A stretch of 35,926 nucleotides of DNA from Rhodanobacteraceae bacterium (GTDB lineage: Bacteria; Acidobacteriota; Terriglobia; Terriglobales; Acidobacteriaceae). The position numbers and the translations under genes are program-made. Location of the stretch: assembly GCA_025350865.1 (NCBI GenBank), contig JANXWZ010000200.1, positions 1 through 35,926 of the forward strand. The letters run 5' to 3'. Positions 9,167-18,676 of this stretch are shown here, in pieces (the first letter of the stretch is position 1; every line of letters begins with the position of its first letter). The notes beneath the pieces are model-generated. The model had not been told where the DNA came from. It saw nothing but the letters and a program-made list of their open reading frames with translations, and searched no databases.

Positions 9167-10717
9167 TTATTTCTTGCTCACCTTCGCTTCCACTTCCACG
9201 CGTAGCGCATGCGCCTCCACCCCCAGCTTCTTTGCGCCCATCGAAACATTGTTGTGGTTGAGCAATTTGTCGGCAAGGATCGCGGGGGGAAGGGCATCGT
9301 CATACCGGTGCTCGCCTACTAGCGCCTGAGCCCACGTCCAGTGCCCAACGCCAAATCGCCGATCCGTCGGCTCAACCTTCCCCGTCTGCACATCGATCTC
9401 TTCCTTTGAGAGTGCGATTGTTTTCTCCCACTGCCCTGTCTCCACATAGCCCGACGAAAGAAAATACAAAACCTCTGCCAGGTCAGGATTCTCACCCGCC
9501 ATCTTGCGCCACTTCGGCAAGGCCGGCTCCAGCATCGCCAGCGCCTCCGGCGCTCGCCCCACTTTGATCAGTTCCCCCGCAACGTAATCCAGCGCAGTCA
9601 GCGCATTGCGGCTATCTACACCGGAACACTTCACATAGCCGTCATAAGACTTCTTGTACATCTCCAGACTGGCGGGCGAGTTGCCGCTCCTCTCGCGAAT
9701 GTACCCCAGGTCGCTGTAAATTCCCGACTGCTCGCACAGCGCAGGCGGGTCCTTGTTATAGATTGCCAGAGCCTCCATGTACTTCGGTTCGGCCTGCTCC
9801 AGAAGACCCCGAACCCCCAGGTCGTCGGCGAGACTCGTCAGTGCATACGCGGTCTCCTGCGGGGGCAGGCGATTTGGTCCGTGTGCTCTGGAATGTACTG
9901 CGGCAACACGCCGACGCCGAGCCGCAAAAACTCCGGGAGCGTCGCATCCGGTTTGCCCGTGTAGTTGCTGTTGGCTAGCTTGAAAAGCCGATACATAAAC
10001 GTCTGCATCTGCAGTGCACGCTGCGCCTCGCGAAAGGCCTGCTCCTGCCGCCAAAGTGCATAGCCCGTCGTTCCAGCCACGAGGATGAGCGCCGCCGCGA
10101 CGGACACCACCGACACCCGATTCCGCCGCACGAACTTGCTCACGCGATAGGTCAACGTCTGCGGCTGCGCCAGCACCGGTCGGCCTTCCAGGTGGCGGCG
10201 CACATCGTCCATCAGCTCATTCACAGAGTTGTAGCGATCCTTGGGATGCGGCCGGATGCATTTGGCGACGATGGTCGACAGGTCCCCATGGAGCCGCTGC
10301 TGCAGCTTGGGCCTGCTTACTCCCTGCAGCTCCGCGGCGCGTTCTTCCACGGCGGCGTCGAGACTCACCGGCTCCTGCTCGCGCACCGCCGCGTTGATCA
10401 TCGTGGCGATCGAGGCGGTGCCTCCCGGCTTCGCTCCAGACAGTAATTAGAGCAGCACCGCTCCCAACGAATAGACATCGCACAGGGTCGTCACGGCCTC
10501 GCCGCGTAGCTGCTCGGGGCTGGCGTAGCCCGGCGTCATCATCATCGTCGAGATCAGCCGCCCGTTCTCTTCAATCAGCTTCGACGTTCCGAAGTCCAGC
10601 AGCTTGATCGTTCCATCCGCCGTTACCAGCGTGTTCGACGGCTTCAGATCGAGGTGAACGACCAGGTTCCGATGCGCGTAGGCGACGGCGTCTGCCATCT
10701 GGAGAAAGAGCCATCGT
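9167..10717 (-). pseudogene. Remnant of a Hanks-type Ser/Thr kinase with TM segment and TPR-like tail
   Basis: Only the back half of the kinase fold is present. Reading begins inside the catalytic domain at LFLQMADAVAYAH, then HLDLKPSN (catalytic loop), LLDFGTSKL (DFG) and YASPEQLRGE. The glycine loop and the ATP-anchoring lysine are missing, so it cannot be an active kinase. An in-frame TAA (10447-10449) replaces the usual YE in GAVLYELLSG. The same frame continues through the C-lobe, a membrane segment (VSVVSVAAALILVAGTTGYALW) and the start of the tail. A second break lies at the five-C run 9861-9865: adding one C joins PEHTDQ to PPQETAYALTSLADDLG. The last ~230 residues look like TPR helices. 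The locus is inactive by at least three independent lesions, and this is the firmest case of decay in the window. Confidence 0.85.
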
Positions 10718-11038
10718 CCCGCCATCGCCCTTCATCCGTCCCTCGGACCGCGCGTGGTCCACGAGGATGCGCCGCATCAGTCGAGCCGCCATGCTGTAAA
10801 AGTGCTGCCGATCCGCATATTCCAGCCGACGCTGCTGGACAAGCTTCAGAAAAACCTCGCTCACCACCACCGTTGGCTGCAGCAGGTTGCCGGGCTTTTC
10901 GCCGCGAAACAGGGCTCCGGCAATCTTTCTCAGTTGCGGGTAGGCGAGCTCAAAAAGCGCATCGGCCGCCGCCGGACTGCATTCCCGCCATTCCCGAAGC
11001 AAAATTGTGATTTCGCCGGACTCCTGCACCAAGGTCAC
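10718..11038 (-). pseudogene. Truncated ECF sigma factor (TIGR02999-like)
   Basis: The first ~107 residues match sigma region 2 of the TIGR02999/PF07638 ECF type: ITILLREWRE, LAYPQLRKIAGALFRGEKPG, LLQPTVVVSEVFLKL and HFYSMAARLMRRILVDHAR. The similarity stops at RMKGDGG, where family members continue into the linker and region 4, the -35 binding helix-turn-helix. Instead the DNA passes directly into the middle of a Ser/Thr kinase gene in another frame, so region 4 is lost. The frame stays open over kinase DNA to 10571 but encodes nothing recognisable there. The start is a GTG with no convincing ribosome site. ECF genes of this subfamily often stand next to Hanks-type kinases, so the original layout was probably sigma followed by kinase, later merged by one deletion. 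Confidence 0.82.
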
Positions 11039-11121
11039 CTATTTGAGGTGATTCCAAGTTGAACAGAAGAACCAGATCTATCCAAGAAAAAACTGAATCA
11101 GCCTTCCGGGACTTTGGGCCT

Positions 11122-12363
11122 TTATACCGATGGTGCAGCCAGCGCCTCTTGCCGCGCAGCGTCCCCCACGCGTCCCTGTCGCCGGGGAAGAAAGCGACGC
11201 TCTACCCCCAGGAAAAACAGGTAACTGAGCCCCAGGGATGCAGGGATCGAAACCAGATACGCCACCGCGATGGTCTCTGCCAACGAAAAGTGAAGCGAGG
11301 CGACCAGGGCCGTGGTCGTTATCAGGATTGGATAGTGGATGAGGTAGTGGCTATACGAAAACCGTCCCAGAAACATCACCCTCGGGTGGTGCAGAACCTT
11401 CAGAATCCGCGGCCAGTCATCCTCCCGCTTGCTTCGCCGCACCGTGGTCCAGTATGCAATTGCCGCTGCCGTGGCCACTCCCATCGGAAGCTCGTCCCCC
11501 GCGTAGATCTGCCATCTGGGCGGCAGCAAGACCAGCGCGCTCGGCTGGAAGTGCCACGTAATCACCCAATAGATAAGCACCCACGCACACAATGCCAACG
11601 ATACCGCCACCCACGGAAATGACTCCCGCCATCTTATCCAGCGCGGATCAGTCGATTCCGTCGTTACGGCGGTCAGCATCCCCAGGACGAAGAGCAGCAG
11701 ATACCACGGGTGCAGGTTTAGGATCCCTTCGCCCGACGCCATCAACCCCGCCGTTACTACGGCGGCAACTCCCAGGAGTCCCGCGGTCCCAATCCAGCGC
11801 CAGAGCGGAACCAGCACGATAGGGAAGAGGAGATAAAGCTGCCATTCCGGAGCCAGACTCCAAAAGGGTCCGTTGATCGTAAATCTCCAGTTCGGGTTGA
11901 TGTTGTAGAAAATCAAAATGTGGGCAAGGAGATTTCCCGCTTGCAACGGACGTTGTGGAGGGTAATATTCCCCACGCAGAAGCATCGTATGGGCCAGCGA
12001 GAGGAACAGCGCGACATAGTAAGGCGGTAGGATGCGCCGAGCACGCCGCCAGAGGTATGACCCGACGCCTCCCACCAGGGCTCCGTCGGCAGACCGCGCC
12101 ACCGGCAGCATCAGGCAATAGCCGGAGACCACCACGAAAATGCCTACCAGCGAAAAGGTTGGAAAAAACCATCGAACCGTCTCGAGACTCGACGGGAGCG
12201 GCTGTCTGAAATGCCATCGAGCGTAGTACGCATGTGTCGTAAGGTAGAAAATGTGAAGCTGCAACACGATCAGGATCAGCACACCACGGAGGCCATCGAG
12301 GTAGTCGGTGCCGACACGCGCGTTTTTGACGTTCGGCCGCAGGTGGGTATCTTCTGTGTGCAT
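11122..12363 (-). CDS. Acyltransferase 3 family membrane protein (OafA/YrhL type)
   Basis: This is a multi-pass inner-membrane enzyme of the acyltransferase 3 family, which moves acetyl, succinyl or other acyl groups onto envelope sugars. Seen: the N-terminal YLDGLRGVLILIVLQLHIFYL, containing the R-x10-H pattern of the family's first membrane helix, then about ten hydrophobic segments and a late FSYSHYLIHYPILI helix. The start is placed at ATG 12361-12363 (MHTEDTHLRPNVKNARV). A TTG at 12423 would add 20 residues but has no ribosome site. It appears monocistronic, lying between a decayed sigma/kinase locus and the VWA gene. The acceptor is unknown. Confidence in the family is high. Confidence 0.9.
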   Translation of the reverse strand: MHTEDTHLRPNVKNARVGTDYLDGLRGVLILIVLQLHIFYLTTHAYYARWHFRQPLPSSLETVRWFFPTFSLVGIFVVVSGYCLMLPVARSADGALVGGVGSYLWRRARRILPPYYVALFLSLAHTMLLRGEYYPPQRPLQAGNLLAHILIFYNINPNWRFTINGPFWSLAPEWQLYLLFPIVLVPLWRWIGTAGLLGVAAVVTAGLMASGEGILNLHPWYLLLFVLGMLTAVTTESTDPRWIRWRESFPWVAVSLALCAWVLIYWVITWHFQPSALVLLPPRWQIYAGDELPMGVATAAAIAYWTTVRRSKREDDWPRILKVLHHPRVMFLGRFSYSHYLIHYPILITTTALVASLHFSLAETIAVAYLVSIPASLGLSYLFFLGVERRFLPRRQGRVGDAARQEALAAPSV

Positions 12364-12475
12364 TCTGGGTATCCAAGGCGATGGATGACCCCGGCCGAAC
12401 GGTACTTGTCTAAGGTAACACAATAAACGTTACTTTAGTTTCGAAACCCGCCTCGCCGTCAATCTGGCACCTCGC

Positions 12476-14686
12476 TCACGGAACGAGCGTAATCGGCGCT
12501 TGCCAGAACGAGCTCTTCCCTCCCGACGGGTCGAGCACCGTCACCTGGCAGTCGTAGTCCCCCGGCGGCAACTGAGACAGCCCTACATCGAACCGCAACG
12601 GCATGGTTTTGATCGAGTTCGGCATCCCGCTCGCGACCTCCACCGGCTGCGTCTCAAACACCTTGGTCTTGCCCTGGTAGAAGCTGACGAACGCCATCAG
12701 CGGCTGCACCGCCGTCGCTCCCTGCTCGTAGGCCTGCAGGTAAACAAACAAATCCCGGCTCGTGCTGAAGACCCGCGTGACGCTCGGAATCAGTTTCTGA
12801 CCATTCAGCACCAGCGGATTCGCGGCGTTGTCCTTGGCTTGCTCCTTGGACTTGGCGGCGTTGTAGATCGCGTCTTTCATGTCTACCCGCTGCCCGCTCA
12901 ACACCACGGAGCTGATCGGCACATGCTTCAACTCCTTGTTCAGATTCGGAATCGTGAACGACGTCTGAAACGTCCCGATACGTCCCGTTTCATCGTCACG
13001 CGCGAGGAACTTGATGGTGTACTTGCCCGGTAGCAGGGTAAAGCCGGTGTCGTATTCGATTGGCCGCTTGGAAAGCTCCGCAGCCGTCGCATCCGTCAGC
13101 TTGATGTTCACGTTGTCGCGCATATTCTGCACGGTCGATTGGTTGCCGAGGTCGTCCTTCACCTCCAGCAGGAAATCGATCAACGTATGCTGCGCGCCGC
13201 CCTTCTTCGCCAACGCCAGCTCACGCCCCGGAATCTTCACCACAACCGGAACGAAATACTCCGCACGATTCAACTGGAAGTAGTTGATCTCCATCGCGAT
13301 TGTCAGCTCGGTCACCGGATCGCCAAGCATCAGCGCATCTTCCAATTGCCGTTCCTTATCGGCGACGGTGAACTTCCCGAACACCTTACCTGCGTAATAC
13401 CCGAGCCGATAGTCGATGTTCGCCGCAAGCTCCGGCGCCATCGTGATCTTGATCTTGCGGAACCGCCCGTCGAGCGCGGGATTGGTCGTGTAATACCCCA
13501 CGATGTAGTAGCTCGTAATGTTCTTCTGCGCGTTCACGATTCCCATCGTCAGGTCGTTGTAATCGAGCAACGCCTTCCCACCCGTGTCGCCAGCCAGCGC
13601 GTAGAGCGTGTCCTGCGACTGCTGCTGGCGCGTCGTGATCGCCATGGCCGCCGCGCCGGTGTACATCCCGGCATTGCCCTGCGAGGCCTGCGTTGCGTCG
13701 CCAAGCGGAGCGCCCGCCACGAGGCCGCGCGCGTCGATCGGCCAGAAGGAAACGCCCGACCGTATCGCGTCGTCGATCGTCGCGTGAAGCTGCGCCTGGT
13801 TGTCGACTCCGCGTAGAGTCAAGCCGCTGGCAAAGTAGATCAGCACCTTCTTCTCGCTCAACCGTCCCAGCATCTTCGCCGCAGTCTGCAACGCAGAGAG
13901 TTGGCGGTCTGTGTTGAAGAGGTTGAACTCGCCGCTATCCTGGCCGAACGCCGCGCCGGTGTCGCCTGCAGACGCATCGTTCGTCGTATCTTCCGACTGC
14001 TGATTCTCGCCGGCGATCAGCGTCTCGATAATGCTCAGCAGCTTGTCGTGGTCCGCCGTAAAGTCCTGCAGCACGTCCACTGAAGCCCCGCTGTAGCGCA
14101 TGATCGCGAGCAGATCCGCCGAGGTCATCTGTGTCCGGATAAACTTTTCCGCCGCCTGCAGCGCGCGCAGTTTGTCACCCGGCGGCATCGCCGTAAGGTC
14201 GAAGTAGAGCGAGATCAGCCGCTTGTCTTTGTACTTCACGTTGCCCGGAGTTTCCGGCGTAATCTGCGTGATCGCAAGCCGGTTGTAAACCGTAACATTC
14301 TCCTTTGCGGGCGTCTTCGCTACCGGAACGTCCGGAGCAGTCGGCAGCTCCTGATACTCAGCGAAGCTCACCTTCTGCGCGACCCCATCCTCGGTCACGG
14401 TAAAGTCCTTCGCCGTCAACCCGGTGATCGACTTGCCTTGCTTGTCCTTGACGTTGACGGCCTCGATCACCAGCTTCGTCGTCACGGACATGGTGTACGT
14501 CTGGTCGCCGCCCGGCTTCGCATTCCCGCCCACTACCTGCCCTGAAGCCACGCCGCAGCCCAGCGCCATCACCGCCAAACACCCAATGAGGTCATTCTGA
14601 GCGGAGCGAAAAATCTCAGTATTCCGTCCGCGCAAGCACGTCCGCCCATGACCGCCATTCGCCTTGTCCACGCGCAAAATTCTCAT
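12476..14686 (-). CDS. VWA domain protein, acidobacterial TIGR03436 type
   Basis: This 736-residue exported protein has a hydrophobic segment at about 33-50 (LIGCLAVMALGCGVASGQ), the strand pattern VIEAVNVKDKQGKSITGLTAKDFTVTEDGV typical of TIGR03436 proteins, then a VWA fold. The metal site is degenerate: DLTAM at 163-167 stands where DxSxS is expected, while a following TSADLLAIMRYSG helix is ordinary. The C-terminal 300 residues look like beta-sandwich domains. It starts two bases after the TAG of the TonB receptor gene, and its GAGG ribosome site lies inside that gene's end, so translation is coupled. The N-terminus before the hydrophobic core contains a 36-nt repeat read in frame (TEIFRSAQNDL), giving an unusually long n-region. 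Role unknown; the pairing suggests periplasmic or outer-membrane partnership with the receptor. Confidence 0.88.
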   Translation of the reverse strand: MRILRVDKANGGHGRTCLRGRNTEIFRSAQNDLIGCLAVMALGCGVASGQVVGGNAKPGGDQTYTMSVTTKLVIEAVNVKDKQGKSITGLTAKDFTVTEDGVAQKVSFAEYQELPTAPDVPVAKTPAKENVTVYNRLAITQITPETPGNVKYKDKRLISLYFDLTAMPPGDKLRALQAAEKFIRTQMTSADLLAIMRYSGASVDVLQDFTADHDKLLSIIETLIAGENQQSEDTTNDASAGDTGAAFGQDSGEFNLFNTDRQLSALQTAAKMLGRLSEKKVLIYFASGLTLRGVDNQAQLHATIDDAIRSGVSFWPIDARGLVAGAPLGDATQASQGNAGMYTGAAAMAITTRQQQSQDTLYALAGDTGGKALLDYNDLTMGIVNAQKNITSYYIVGYYTTNPALDGRFRKIKITMAPELAANIDYRLGYYAGKVFGKFTVADKERQLEDALMLGDPVTELTIAMEINYFQLNRAEYFVPVVVKIPGRELALAKKGGAQHTLIDFLLEVKDDLGNQSTVQNMRDNVNIKLTDATAAELSKRPIEYDTGFTLLPGKYTIKFLARDDETGRIGTFQTSFTIPNLNKELKHVPISSVVLSGQRVDMKDAIYNAAKSKEQAKDNAANPLVLNGQKLIPSVTRVFSTSRDLFVYLQAYEQGATAVQPLMAFVSFYQGKTKVFETQPVEVASGMPNSIKTMPLRFDVGLSQLPPGDYDCQVTVLDPSGGKSSFWQAPITLVP
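14588..14623 (-). repeat. 36-nt interspersed repeat, in frame inside the VWA gene
   Basis: This segment is identical at 33 of 36 positions to 31309-31344 and more distantly related to 333-366. Read on the minus strand it begins AATACTGAGATTTTTCGC and ends CTCAGAATGACCTC. In the host gene it encodes part of the region between the start codon and the signal-peptide core. No flanking target duplication was noticed. Confidence 0.75.
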
Positions 14687-14688
14687 CT

Positions 14689-17600
14689 CTAGAACCTCAA
14701 CCGCAAACTTGTCTGCACCACCCGCATCGTGTTGGCCGAAGTCGGCAACCCAAACTGGGTGCTATTCACATTCGCAATCCAACTCGTATACGTCACATGG
14801 TTCAACGCATTCGCCGCTGCAATCTGCGCATCCAGATTCATCTTCGCCGTTATCCGGAACGTCCTCACCATCGCCGTGCTTAGCGAAAACTGACCCGGTC
14901 CCGTAATCGAATTCCGCCGCGCATTGCCCCACTGCCCAGCCGCCGGGGCAGTATAGGCCGCCGAATTGAGAAACCGCCCATTCGCCCCGCCATACAGCGA
15001 AGCCCCCGTCACATTCGGCCTTACCCCTGCCGAGTAACCCGCCACCAATACCGCGCCCTGCAACGGCGTCTGCGGCAACCCGGTTCCGGCGTTGATCTCC
15101 GTCTGGAACGTCCACTCCTTGTACACGCGTCCACGCCATCCGCTCAGCAGCGATCCGCCGCCCTTGCCCATGCCCGTCGTGTACTGGAACTGGATGTTGA
15201 CGAGGTGTCGCTGGTCGAAGGTCGAAAGCCCGCGTTCCGCGCTCAGATGTTTCCAGTCCTGCGCGATCGATGCCGAGCGCAGCGTTCCCGCACCCGTTCC
15301 ACCCAGCGCCGAATCGTCGTCGATCGACTTCGAATACGTGTACAGCACGGATGCTGTGAACCCGCTCTTCAGCCTGCGCCGCAGCTGTATCTGTCCCGAC
15401 TGCCGGGTTGAATCCCCACCCGAAGTCAGGTACTCAAAGCCGCTCGGGCAGGTTAAGCAAATCACCGTCGCGCCGATCGGATTCGTGTTTGGCAGAAACA
15501 GTTGAAGCCCATGCGTTCCCTTGTTCCCCAGGTAGATCGCAGTCATCTGGAGCGAGAACGGCAGATCTCTTTGCACCTTCAAGTTCCACGTCTGGAGATA
15601 CCCCACCCGGAAGTTCGGATCGACTCCAAACGTCTGCAAGGTTGCCGTCGAACAGCCATTGAAGCCATTGGTCAAAGTGAGCGGGCAAGCCGCACTATTC
15701 TGCACCGTCTGGCTCTTCGAAAACGGAGCCTGCTGGGCCATGTTCAGTCCGATCCCCTGGTACACCGAGGTGTCATACGTCACGCCATACCCCGCGCTGA
15801 CCACCATCGATGAACCCGGAATTGGCCGCCACGAAAGCCCCACGCGGGGCTCGATTCCATTCCGCGTCGCACGTGTCAGCGAGTCCGGATAGTTCATCCC
15901 GGTGAGCGATCCCTTGGTCGCGCTGGCGAGCACTGGAGCCACCGCCGAGAAGCCCGAAGCCACATCCAGATTCGACAGACGATTCTTGATCTCCGTCACC
16001 GGCCCGCCATACTCGTAACGCAACCCGGCATTGATCGTCAGCGTCGGATTTACCCGCCAGTCGTCGGTCAGGTACGCGTCGTATACCGTCTGCCGCAGGT
16101 ACTTATCGGCATTGCCAAACGCAATCGAGCTTGCATCTGGAGTGCCGATCAGAAAATCCGCCACATCGGATCCGCTACCCGTCGCGCCCGCCTTCGCCGT
16201 TGCCGCTCCAGTGAAGTTGAAGGTCCCGCGCGGATTCGCCTGCGAGAGGTAGTTGAACTGCTGCCGCCGGAAGTCCACTCCGCCGGTTACGTTGTGTGCA
16301 AAGTGGTTCCAGCGCAGCACGTACCCAGCCCCGTTCGTCACGTTGCGAGTAAACGAGCTGTTGCCATCGGTCAGCGCGGACGTACCGCCAGAGAAGCTGA
16401 GCGTTGGCGGCCCCCAGTAGGCCGGGTCGGCCTGATCGTTACCTGTGATTCCGGCGTTGCCCGAGATGTTCGTCCGGTTCGCCCAGTAAGGCGTCAGCCG
16501 GTTCGACTGACGGCTGAACTGGTAGCTCAAATTCGATCGCAGATGCGCGTTGTAAGTATGCGACCAGTTGATCTGCGTATTCAATCCGAGGGTGTGTGTC
16601 TGATCGACAAAACCCAGCAGGTTCGAAAAACTGGTTCGTGTGCTCGCCGCCGCCAGCAGCCCGGACACCTGATTCTTTCGTCCGATTGTCTTGTTCACGT
16701 TCGAGTTCATCGCATCCTGGTGCGTATCCGTCACCAATGGAACCTGATAGTTGTACAGCGGGTTCCCCGATATGTTCGCCGACGGATACAAATTCAGCAA
16801 AGCCTCAGCCTGCGGTGTAACCGGCACCTTGCCGCCCGCATAAGGGGCGCCTGTCACGGGGTTGTAAACCACGATCTTCTGCCCCGCAGCATTGAACTCA
16901 TTCGAGAAATCGCCAACACGCACGGCCGCATCGGGAACCAGCCCCGAGGTCGTTATCGCGACGGCATCCTGCGTCCTCTGGTAGCCGATAAAAATGTTCG
17001 GGCCATTGCGCAGAAAATGCGGAATCTTCAGCGGCCCCTGCACCGCGAAGCCTCCGGTCAACTGATTGGTCTGTGGCTTCGAGGTATCGATTCCCGAGAG
17101 CGAATACGACTTCGCATCCAGCGCCGAGTTCTCCACCTTCACGTTTAGCGAGAACGTATACAGCGACTTTCCGCTGGCCGTATTGCCGAACCGATTCGCA
17201 AGCGAAAACTGCGACGTAGCCGCATTGTTCACACTGCCATTCACCAGCAATCCATCGGTGGCACGTTGCGAATTGTCCCCTGGCGGCGCGGTATTTCCCG
17301 CAAGCGCCGCCTGGTCGGCCTTGGGCTTCGCGGGTGGAGCCACGCCCGTCACCTTCACTTCGCTCTTCGCCTGCACTTCCGTGTAAGGCGCGCTCAACAC
17401 CGGCTTAAGTGCTGCGCGCATCTCATCCAGCGTCAGCAGCTTCAACTCCAGCTTCGCCATCGCGCCGTCGGCGGTCACCGTAACATCCTGTTTCAATCCC
17501 GCGAAGCCGGTCATCGCGACATCGACCGTTGCAGCACCATCCGCCAGATCAGGGATTGCATAGAACCCTTGTGTATCCGTGACGGTTACATACTTTTTCC

Positions 17601-17730
17601 CGCCTTGCGTCACGGTCACAGTAGCGCCCGGAACCGGCACTCCGCCAAACGTCACCAGCCCGCGATACTCCGATGCCGAGGCCGCCCCACAGGCCGCCAG
17701 CAACACCGCAAGACCCACCATCCGTTTCAT
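14689..17730 (-). CDS. TonB-dependent receptor with carboxypeptidase-regulatory N-terminus
   Basis: This is an outer-membrane receptor of about 1013 residues. A signal peptide (MKRMVGLAVLLAACGAASAS) is followed by a carboxypeptidase-regulatory-like domain (YRGLVTFGGVPVPGATVTVT ... TDTQGFYAIPDL), a plug region with AQPxx-like strands and a long barrel. The barrel includes the family-like TNQLTGGFAVQGPLKIP and GLRYEYGGPVTEIKNRLSN and closes with QTSLRLRF, ending in Phe. The ATG at 17728-17730 is preferred over a TTG 15 bases upstream because it opens the signal peptide and has GGTGG just before it. The VWA gene begins two bases after its stop, so they form an operon. The receptors of this group are large and their ligands are mostly unknown; uptake of oligosaccharides or peptides is a common guess. 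Confidence 0.9.
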   Translation of the reverse strand: MKRMVGLAVLLAACGAASASEYRGLVTFGGVPVPGATVTVTQGGKKYVTVTDTQGFYAIPDLADGAATVDVAMTGFAGLKQDVTVTADGAMAKLELKLLTLDEMRAALKPVLSAPYTEVQAKSEVKVTGVAPPAKPKADQAALAGNTAPPGDNSQRATDGLLVNGSVNNAATSQFSLANRFGNTASGKSLYTFSLNVKVENSALDAKSYSLSGIDTSKPQTNQLTGGFAVQGPLKIPHFLRNGPNIFIGYQRTQDAVAITTSGLVPDAAVRVGDFSNEFNAAGQKIVVYNPVTGAPYAGGKVPVTPQAEALLNLYPSANISGNPLYNYQVPLVTDTHQDAMNSNVNKTIGRKNQVSGLLAAASTRTSFSNLLGFVDQTHTLGLNTQINWSHTYNAHLRSNLSYQFSRQSNRLTPYWANRTNISGNAGITGNDQADPAYWGPPTLSFSGGTSALTDGNSSFTRNVTNGAGYVLRWNHFAHNVTGGVDFRRQQFNYLSQANPRGTFNFTGAATAKAGATGSGSDVADFLIGTPDASSIAFGNADKYLRQTVYDAYLTDDWRVNPTLTINAGLRYEYGGPVTEIKNRLSNLDVASGFSAVAPVLASATKGSLTGMNYPDSLTRATRNGIEPRVGLSWRPIPGSSMVVSAGYGVTYDTSVYQGIGLNMAQQAPFSKSQTVQNSAACPLTLTNGFNGCSTATLQTFGVDPNFRVGYLQTWNLKVQRDLPFSLQMTAIYLGNKGTHGLQLFLPNTNPIGATVICLTCPSGFEYLTSGGDSTRQSGQIQLRRRLKSGFTASVLYTYSKSIDDDSALGGTGAGTLRSASIAQDWKHLSAERGLSTFDQRHLVNIQFQYTTGMGKGGGSLLSGWRGRVYKEWTFQTEINAGTGLPQTPLQGAVLVAGYSAGVRPNVTGASLYGGANGRFLNSAAYTAPAAGQWGNARRNSITGPGQFSLSTAMVRTFRITAKMNLDAQIAAANALNHVTYTSWIANVNSTQFGLPTSANTMRVVQTSLRLRF

Positions 17731-17897
17731 CTGCCACCAGCCCAAAATGTACCGTCCTTCAATGAGGGAAATGCTGTCGATAAGGAAATGCCGTACTGCG
17801 TCAGGCAGAAATATCCGTGCTCTCAGAAACGCAATTTGCCGATCAAAAGTTCAGCGTATTTCTATGATGGACGATTCGGGACCTACTCCGCCAACCG

Positions 17898-18674
17898 TCA
17901 ATTCTCCGAAGGCATCTCAATGTGATCCACAACCACCGTATCTACCGGCCCTTTGCCTGGTTCCAGCTTCAACCCCAACAGCTCCTGCAACGCCGTAAAC
18001 AGCGTTGGCAATGGGCTCGCGCCAGTGGTTCCGGGCGATTCCCCCGCCGCTTCATCGGGCGACCATTGCAGCATAAAGGTATATTCCCCCGGCAGCCCGG
18101 TCTTATCCACCACCTTGCGGTGCAGCCTTACGGAAAGGTAGTTGCACAGGCTTGAAATCGGAATCCCCTCAACCGTGAGTTTCTGGTTGCTGGAGTTCAT
18201 GCTCCCCTTCGGATCGCCGGGCTTGGCTTCCGTCATTTTCGAACCGCTCTTGGCGAGTGTCAGTTCATAGATAGGCAGTTCCTTCGTCTCCGGATGAACC
18301 TTCAACTGGAAGCGGTCATTCAGCATGGCCTCCATCATCGTCCGCCTCAGCTTCGTATCCTCATCTCTCGAAGCCGCCTTCAATTTCGCCATTGTCTCGA
18401 TATCGAACTTCGCGTCAATATCGAAGCTCGCCGAATTGGCCCACCCAGGCAACCCGATGATCTGCTCCCTGGATTGCAGGCCGTAGGCATCTTGAATCAA
18501 CGTCTTCAGCAAGATATTAGTCGCCTGATATCGCTCATCATCGGCGTTCACCGAGGTGCTGCCGCTGCCGGACCGATTCGGCTTTACCGACACAACATCG
18601 AACGTTTGCGCAAATGCCGGTGCAGCGATCCCTGCCACGACGAGTAAAAGAAACTTCCTTAGCCCAGCGATCAT
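17898..18674 (-). CDS. DUF3738 / TIGR03435 family exported protein
   Basis: This protein of about 258 residues has a signal peptide (LRKFLLLVVAGIAAPAFAQ) followed by the family marks: FDVVSVKPNRSGS near the start, LLKTLIQDAYGLQSREQIIGLPGW, LNDRFQLKVHPETKELPIYELTLAKSGSKM, VVDKTGLPGEYTFMLQW and the C-terminal VDTVVVDHIEMPSEN. The family is greatly expanded in Acidobacteriota and its function is not established. Its start ATG lies two bases after the TGA of the preceding DUF3738 gene, so the two are co-transcribed and probably translationally coupled. A TTG six bases upstream is an unlikely alternative. Confidence 0.9.
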   Translation of the reverse strand: MIAGLRKFLLLVVAGIAAPAFAQTFDVVSVKPNRSGSGSTSVNADDERYQATNILLKTLIQDAYGLQSREQIIGLPGWANSASFDIDAKFDIETMAKLKAASRDEDTKLRRTMMEAMLNDRFQLKVHPETKELPIYELTLAKSGSKMTEAKPGDPKGSMNSSNQKLTVEGIPISSLCNYLSVRLHRKVVDKTGLPGEYTFMLQWSPDEAAGESPGTTGASPLPTLFTALQELLGLKLEPGKGPVDTVVVDHIEMPSEN

Positions 18675-18676
18675 GC

